From positions 1 through 64,000 of the forward strand of contig NZ_BOPH01000097.1 in the NCBI RefSeq assembly GCF_016863655.1: a stretch of DNA of 64,000 nt, read 5' to 3'. Origin of the DNA: Virgisporangium ochraceum. GTDB lineage: Bacteria > Actinomycetota > Actinomycetes > Mycobacteriales > Micromonosporaceae. Numbering within the stretch: the first letter of the stretch is position 1; each line of letters starts with the position of its first letter. Positions 59,805 through 64,000 of the stretch are shown here, in pieces. The notes beneath the pieces are model-generated. The model ran no database searches. It saw only the letters and a list, made by a program, of their open reading frames with translations, and had not been told where the DNA came from. The position numbers were made by a program, and so were the translations under genes.

Positions 59805-60442
59805 CGGACCTCCTCCTCGGCGAGCAGGGCCGCACGGTCGCGGCCACCCTTGGTCTGTCCGGTGGCGGCGGGAGGTTCCCGACCTTCTCCGGGCGGTGGC
59901 AGCTTTCCGGTGGCGACGAGGCGGGTCAGCCGGGCGCGGGCGCGCGACAGCCGCGACCGCACGGTGCCGACCCGCACGCCGAGTGCCGCCGCGGCCTCGG
60001 CGTGGTCGAGCCCCGCCCACACGCACAGCGCCAGCACCTCGCGCTCGGACGCGCGCAGCGCCGCCAACGCCACGGTCACCCGCGCCAGGCGTTCGCGGTC
60101 ATCGACGCGGGAGCCGACCTCCTCGGCGAGGTCCGGCACCGGCTGCGGCCGGGGGAGCCGGGCCAGCGCGCCGTCGTGGCGTCGGGCCGCCCGCCGGACG
60201 TTGCGCGCGACGTTCGTCGCGATGCCCAGCAGCCACGGCCGTAGCGACCCGTCGCCGTCGTCGATGCGGTCGCGGAGCCGCCAGGCCTCCAGGAACGTCA
60301 GGGAGACCACGTCCTCGGCCGTCGACCACGTGCCGGTCAACCGGAAGGCGTGGTTGTACACCGGGCGGGCATGGTCGACGAACAGCTCCCTGAACGCCTC
60401 CGGATCGCCCGCCCGGACCCGGACGCGCAGACTCTTCCCCAT
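59801..60442 (-). CDS. ECF-type RNA polymerase sigma factor
   Basis: A 213-residue group 4 sigma factor: sigma-2 region GDPEAFRELFVDHARPVYNHAFRLTG...AEDVVSLTFLEAW and sigma-4 region LRASEREVLALCVWAGLDHAEAAAALGVRVGTVRSRLSRARARL. A C-terminal extension of about 35 residues follows. Translationally coupled to the downstream membrane protein, its likely anti-sigma factor. No target promoter could be identified. Confidence 0.93.
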   Translation of the reverse strand: MGKSLRVRVRAGDPEAFRELFVDHARPVYNHAFRLTGTWSTAEDVVSLTFLEAWRLRDRIDDGDGSLRPWLLGIATNVARNVRRAARRHDGALARLPRPQPVPDLAEEVGSRVDDRERLARVTVALAALRASEREVLALCVWAGLDHAEAAAALGVRVGTVRSRLSRARARLTRLVATGKLPPPGEGREPPAATGQTKGGRDRAALLAEEEVR

Positions 60443-60556
60443 GTCCCTGAACCTGTCCGACGGCCGCGACGCGTTCCTGTGACCCCCGTCATACCTCGTG
60501 CCGGTGTCCCGAGTCGCGGGTTCGCGCGCAGCCGCTGATTGGGCAAAGCCGACATG

Positions 60557-60958
60557 TCAGCTCGGACGGGACCCCCCGCCCCCACTGTCCGTCATCGCAA
60601 ACCTGCCCACCGGGCCTGTGCCGGCCGCCTTGATCGTCGTCCGAGGAACGAACCTGAAGCCCCACTGCATTTCCGTTCCTCGAACAACGATCAACAGACC
60701 CTCGAACCCCGCGAAGATCGCGCAGCCGAGCGACGAGTCGTGCGCGGACGGGACGATCGGGTTGTCCGCGAGGTGGTGGACGACGTCCCACGCGGTGTGC
60801 AGCAACCAGCCGACCCCGATGAACGTCCATGAGTCCAGCCCGCGGAAGGCGACGTAGGTCAGCGCCGCCGTGAACGCGAACTCCCGCCCGCCCGGGCCGC
60901 CGCCGCTGAGGTACGCGGCGCCGGCTCCGGCTCTCGCCACCGGCGCGTCGCCGGTCAC
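60557..60958 (-). pseudogene. Fragment of a DUF6010 membrane protein, both ends lost
   Basis: The core of a DUF6010 protein is clear: GAGAAYLSGGGPGGREFAFTA, YVAFRGLDSWTFIGVGWLLHTAWDVVHHL and NPIVPSAHDSSLGCAI. The normal first 25 or so residues are absent, because the frame begins 3 bp after the neighbouring gene's stop. After GCAI the expected ending (CD plus a hydrophobic helix) is replaced by unrelated sequence that contains a 21-bp hairpin (60631-60695). A truncated relict in the same direction as its neighbours. Confidence 0.55.
60631..60695 (-). repeat. Long inverted repeat (21-bp stem, 23-nt loop)
   Basis: Arms at 60631-60651 and 60675-60695 are complementary at 19 of 21 positions. The two exceptions become G-U pairs in a transcript of the minus strand, so an RNA from that strand would form an uninterrupted 21-bp stem. 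It lies in the aberrant tail of the DUF6010 fragment. It could be a terminator, a small mobile or REP-like element, or a structured RNA. Confidence 0.7.
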
Positions 60959-60961
60959 CGG

Positions 60962-62023
60962 TCAGGCGTACGGGTACACGGATCTCAGCAGGTCGAGCAT
61001 CGGCGGGTCGTAGGCGCCCAGGGTCTCGCGGGTGTGCTCGACGCGGAACACCTCGTGCGGTGCGATCTCCAGGTACGCCGTGCTGGACTCGGCGAAGTAC
61101 TCGTCGATGTTCGACGACGTGTACTCGTCCCCGCCGATGAAGTTCGCCTCGAACCCGCGCGCCTTCTGCGTGGCCAGCATGGCCTCCACCTCGGCGTGGC
61201 GGGCGGGCAGGCCGTGTCTCAGCACCGCGTGGGCGAGCTCGTGCACCAGCGTGTAGCCCGGGATCTGGCCGGGTTCGGCGTCGGGACCCATGACCAGGTC
61301 CTCAACCCCGGTCGCGGCAACCACCGCGTTGCGCTCGAGGTATCGACCCCAGTGGAGGCCGCGCACGTCGTCCCAGGGCCGGTCGTCCACGCAGCCGGCA
61401 ATGGTCCCGTCGGCGCAGGTGGTCTGGCCGCGCAGGGACGCGAACGCCGGTAGGTCGGTCATGCTCACCCCGACCGGGATGAGGTGGATCTCGATGACGT
61501 TGACGATGTTGGTGCGCACCTCCTCGGAGACGGCGCCGAGCACGCGGTGCGCGATCCGCGCGGCGACGTCCGCTCCGGGTCCGGTGGGCACCTCCACGAT
61601 CGAGTCGCCCTGGCGTGCGTAGCTCACGATCCGGCCGCGCAGCAACGAGGTGACGCCGAGCCCCCTGGTCCTGCCGTCCGCCTTCGCGCCGTACCGGGCC
61701 TGCAGCCAGTAGTCCGCGCCGCCGAACGAGTCACGCTGCGCCTCCATCGTGCCCTCGCGGGCCACGGGGCGGCCGTTGAGCTCGATGGAGACCGCGTCGC
61801 AGCCTGCCGGCACGTCGGTCTTCCACCGGACCGTGGCCGGTTCGGCCCCGAACGGGCTGCCGAGGTTGACCAGCTCCACCTTCCGGGTGTCGCGCAGGCA
61901 GGCCTCCGCCCGGTCGTCGTCGGCCCACGACGGTGCGGCAACCGTCACACCGAATACACTCAGTAGCGCGCCGATGGTCACGATGATCGAGACCGGTCGC
62001 GCCTTCCTGTGACGTTTCGCCAT
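60962..62023 (-). CDS. Secreted HExxH metallopeptidase-like protein
   Basis: A 353-residue exported protein. Signal peptide to about residue 34 (VSIIVTIGALLSVFGVTVAAPSWA), then a beta-rich N-terminal part and a C-terminal zincin-like domain with TLVHELAHAVLRHGLP (HExxH) and a downstream acidic segment NIDEYFAESSTAYL, the place of the third metal ligand in anthrax lethal factor-like (ATLF) peptidases. No close family is certain. ATG 62023 begins the signal peptide; the frame is open further upstream. An AT-rich stretch at 62060-62100 probably carries its promoter. Confidence 0.8.
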   Translation of the reverse strand: MAKRHRKARPVSIIVTIGALLSVFGVTVAAPSWADDDRAEACLRDTRKVELVNLGSPFGAEPATVRWKTDVPAGCDAVSIELNGRPVAREGTMEAQRDSFGGADYWLQARYGAKADGRTRGLGVTSLLRGRIVSYARQGDSIVEVPTGPGADVAARIAHRVLGAVSEEVRTNIVNVIEIHLIPVGVSMTDLPAFASLRGQTTCADGTIAGCVDDRPWDDVRGLHWGRYLERNAVVAATGVEDLVMGPDAEPGQIPGYTLVHELAHAVLRHGLPARHAEVEAMLATQKARGFEANFIGGDEYTSSNIDEYFAESSTAYLEIAPHEVFRVEHTRETLGAYDPPMLDLLRSVYPYA

Positions 62024-62112
62024 GTCCGGCGACGCTAGCAGACGGTGGAGCCGTCCCCGGTAGATATCTGCACCGAAGATGCAAATTAACCTTAAGTTAC
62101 GGTGAGCCGCCG

Positions 62113-62421
62113 TCAGCCGGTCGCCGCTCTCAGGGCGAGCATCACGACCATCCCGACGACGATCGCCGCCCACATCGAGCGGGTGCGATGGGCCACGGCG
62201 CCCGCGACCGCGGCGGCGGCGAGCTTTCCGGCACCCGCCCCGGCCGGGCCGGTCGCGGCCGCCGTCGCCAGGGCCGCGGCTCCCATGGCGGCGAAGGCCG
62301 CCGGGGTGACCAGGTCGCCGACCCGGTCCATCCATTGTGGACGCTCGCAGCGGCGCATCAGGGCCAGCGGCGCGAAGCGCAGCACGTAGGTGACGACGCC
62401 GGCCAGAACGGTGGGGATCAC
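62113..62421 (-). CDS. azlD: AzlD-family branched-chain amino acid export subunit
   Basis: A 102-residue, four-span membrane protein with the AzlD opening VLAGVVTYVLRFAPLALM and a VTPAAFAAMGAAAL span. It is the small partner of AzlC in exporting branched-chain amino acids or analogues. GTG 62421 has GGAGG just upstream and overlaps the azlC stop by GTGA. Confidence 0.9.
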   Translation of the reverse strand: MIPTVLAGVVTYVLRFAPLALMRRCERPQWMDRVGDLVTPAAFAAMGAAALATAAATGPAGAGAGKLAAAAVAGAVAHRTRSMWAAIVVGMVVMLALRAATG

Positions 62422-63098
62422 GCCGACCTCCGGTGCCGGTACAGGGACGCGGCCGCCACGCCGGCGACGATGCCGAGCACCGTGCCGACGTGGAACGGCA
62501 GGAACGTCGCGGCGACAGCGGCCGCCGCCGACGCGGCCACGCACACGCGGGTCACGGCGTCGCCGAGCTTCGTCGCGACGAGCGCGACCAGGTACAGCGT
62601 GGCCATGAAGTCCAGGCCGACCGACTCCGGCACGACCGCTCCGGCGACGACCCCCACCACGACCGCGGTCTGCCAGCCGCACCACAGGACGACCGCGCCG
62701 CCCAGGTAGTAGGCGTGCCCGCGGCGCCGTTCGTAGCCCTCGACGCCGACGACGAACGACGGATCGACGAGCAGCGCCGCGAACAGCGCCTGCCGCCACA
62801 GGGGAAGGTGCCGCCAGTGCCGCGCGGTCGCGGCGGAGTACATCGCCAGCCGGGCGTTCATCAGCAGGACCGTCAGCACGACCATCGCCACCGGGGCACC
62901 GGCACCGACGAGGTCGGCGGCGGCGAGCTGGGCACTGCCGCTGTAGATGAGCACGGTGCTCGCGACGGTGGTCGGCACACCCGACGGCGCGAGCGCGACG
63001 CCGACCACCAGCCCCAGCGGCATGACGCCCAGGAGCAGCGGCAGCATCGCCCGGGCACCGGCGGCCGCGTCGGCCCGCGGTCGCGTCGTCGTCGGCAT
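62418..63098 (-). CDS. azlC: AzlC-family branched-chain amino acid exporter
   Basis: A 226-residue membrane protein of the AzlC/YgaZ family: MLPLLLGVMPLGLVVGVAL, STVLIYSGSAQLAAADLVGAGAPVAMVVLTVLLMNARLAMYSA and FAALLVDPSFVVGV are all family blocks. With AzlD it exports leucine/valine-type amino acids or toxic analogues. No Lrp or other regulator is adjacent. Confidence 0.92.
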   Translation of the reverse strand: MPTTTRPRADAAAGARAMLPLLLGVMPLGLVVGVALAPSGVPTTVASTVLIYSGSAQLAAADLVGAGAPVAMVVLTVLLMNARLAMYSAATARHWRHLPLWRQALFAALLVDPSFVVGVEGYERRRGHAYYLGGAVVLWCGWQTAVVVGVVAGAVVPESVGLDFMATLYLVALVATKLGDAVTRVCVAASAAAAVAATFLPFHVGTVLGIVAGVAAASLYRHRRSA

Positions 63099-63133
63099 GC
63101 GTCAAGGATCGGTGGGGATCCGTGGTGAAGCTT

Positions 63134-63160
63134 GGAGACCGGGTGCAGCATCCCGTCTCC
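63134..63160 (-). terminator. Hairpin after the partial hydrolase gene
   Basis: GGAGACCGGG and TCCCGTCTCC form an imperfect 10-bp stem around TGCAGCA, 16 bp downstream of the stop of the leftward gene ending at 63176 and upstream of azlC. Probable terminator. Confidence 0.45.
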
Positions 63161-63175
63161 AGAAGTCGGGCCCGG

Positions 63176-64000
63176 TCACGGGCCGAGGACGTGCGTCCCG
63201 TCACCGGCCGGACGCAGGCCCGGGTCGGCGCCCGCGACCAGGTCGCGCACCGTGGCGGAGACCAGCAGCCGGCCCGGACCCGCGCGGTCGGCCAGCGACA
63301 CGGCGGAGTCCACGCCCGCACCGTCCACAGTGGAGCCCGACAGCGGCACCTCGGCGATGTCCAACCCGAACGCGGTGGCGGCGCCCAGGAGACCGGTCAC
63401 CTCGCGGATCGCGGTCGCCGGTCCGTCGAACACCACGACGTCGCGGCCTCCGGGCGTCCGCCCGGCCCTTCCACCGGACGGCCGCGCGCCGTCGCCGGCG
63501 ACCGCGAGCACGGCGGCGAGCGCGCGGGCCGGTGCCGGCGCGGACGTGAGGTCGCCGAGGAACGCCTCGACCCGGTCGAGGATCTGGTGCGCGTCGATGG
63601 CCACGAAGTGGTCGGCGCCGGCCAGTTCCACGAACCGGGCGCCGGGGATCCGCCCGGCGAGGTAGCGGCCCTCGTCGACGGTGCTGTCCCGGTCGCCGCG
63701 GCGGTGCATCACCAGCGTCGGCACGCGCACCGAGCCCAACGCGTCGCGGACGTCGACGAGGCTGTTCATCGCGATCAACGCGCGCACGGTCGACGGGGCC
63801 GCCGCCCGGGCGCGCTGCCCCCACCACCGGGCCATCGCGTCGTCGGCCGACGGCGCCATGACCCGCATGTCGGCCTCCCAGCTCCACTCCAGCGCCAGCC
63901 GCTCGGCGTACGCGTCGCGTTCGGCCCGCGTCGGCGCCCACGGATAGTCGTCGGCCCGCAGCCGCTTGGCGTAGGAGCCGTACAGCGCCAGCGCCTCCAC
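63176..64000 (-). CDS. Alpha/beta hydrolase fused to a cyclase-like C-terminal domain (partial)
   Basis: The N-terminus lies beyond the right edge. Visible are 274 residues: the C-terminal half of an alpha/beta hydrolase (VPTLVMHRRGDRDSTVDEGRYLAGRIPGARFVELAGADHF, with the acid Asp and catalytic His) followed by a domain of about 110 residues like the end of class III nucleotide cyclases (VVFDGPATAIREV, VDGAGVDSAVSLADRAGPGRLLVSATVRDLVAG). The same hydrolase-cyclase arrangement is known in mycobacteria and other actinobacteria, usually with a degenerate cyclase. The catalytic metal residues would be in the shortened part (only 19 residues between FDGPA and IAEVPL), so cyclase activity is doubtful. 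Confidence 0.78.
   Translation of the reverse strand: MEALALYGSYAKRLRADDYPWAPTRAERDAYAERLALEWSWEADMRVMAPSADDAMARWWGQRARAAAPSTVRALIAMNSLVDVRDALGSVRVPTLVMHRRGDRDSTVDEGRYLAGRIPGARFVELAGADHFVAIDAHQILDRVEAFLGDLTSAPAPARALAAVLAVAGDGARPSGGRAGRTPGGRDVVVFDGPATAIREVTGLLGAATAFGLDIAEVPLSGSTVDGAGVDSAVSLADRAGPGRLLVSATVRDLVAGADPGLRPAGDGTHVLGP

Noticed and set aside
60557-60958. Insertion sequence end inside the DUF6010 fragment
   Set aside because: A long inverted repeat is present, but there is no transposase, no target-site duplication was recognised, and the arms are close together like a hairpin rather than the ends of an IS.
1-64000. tRNA, rRNA, prophage, integrative element or attachment site
   Set aside because: None was recognised. 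Gene content and composition are uniform across the window, and no integrase or transposase was found.

Overview
The window is about 70% GC, gene-dense on both strands, with frequent GTG/TTG starts, 4-bp ATGA/GTGA gene overlaps and secreted hydrolases. It carries actinobacterial hallmarks: a DUF4193 zinc-ribbon protein, an SCO7613-like membrane protein, an ECF sigma/anti-sigma pair, an Rv1355c-like ThiF-nitroreductase and LacI-controlled CBM2/GH enzymes. This points to a soil or plant-associated filamentous actinobacterium, possibly Micromonosporaceae or Pseudonocardiales. The placement is inferred from gene content only. No rRNA, tRNA, CRISPR array, transposase or phage gene was seen.

Layout. 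1-3.5 kb: plant-polymer degradation (secreted GH30-CBM2 xylanase, a CBM2 gene remnant, a LacI regulator and three operator-like elements). 3.5-5.6 kb: a KtrAB-type potassium channel. 5.6-7.3 kb: divergent quinone oxidoreductase and TetR with paired operators. 7.3-8.6 kb: TAT-exported pectate lyase with a clear promoter, LacI-type operator and terminator. 8.6-11.1 kb: two methyltransferases (one frameshifted) and an aldo/keto reductase with an internal deletion. 11.2-14.2 kb: a TctCBA solute transporter. 14.3-17.3 kb: DUF4193, a small protein, a spermidine-synthase-like protein and a secreted M28 peptidase.

17.8-28.6 kb is the most interesting part. Eight co-directional genes, most joined by 4-bp overlaps, encode an exported CE18 (Agd3-like) deacetylase, a PelF-like glycosyltransferase, a roughly 12-TM putative exporter, a sugar-1-phosphate nucleotidyltransferase, a sugar epimerase/reductase, a secreted GH114 endo-galactosaminidase, a UDP-HexNAc-type dehydrogenase, and an epimerase fused to a second GH114-like barrel. 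Together they look like a complete route to a partly deacetylated, amino-sugar-rich and possibly uronate-containing exopolysaccharide. It resembles fungal galactosaminogalactan and bacterial Pel, but lacks PelA/B/C/D/E.

28.6-43.7 kb: PP2C-like phosphatase, two membrane proteins, a secreted lipase, an RHH regulator/DUF4097/ABC exporter operon with a multi-site operator, a HAD hydrolase, gene remnants, and TetR facing an acyl-CoA synthetase. 43.7-48.6 kb: an MFS exporter and a FAAL-carrier protein-C/E-like fusion, probably a small lipo-amide system. 48.6-64 kb: LD-carboxypeptidase, a putative GT-C membrane protein, a second LacI, hydrolases, a cREC protein, GNAT plus frameshifted Rv1355c homologue, ECF sigma/anti-sigma, a DUF6010 fragment with a long hairpin, a secreted HExxH protein, AzlCD, and a partial hydrolase-cyclase-like protein.

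At least three genes (8.6, 39.6 and 57.9 kb) carry apparent single-base indels. These are either real decay or assembly errors, and raw reads would decide.
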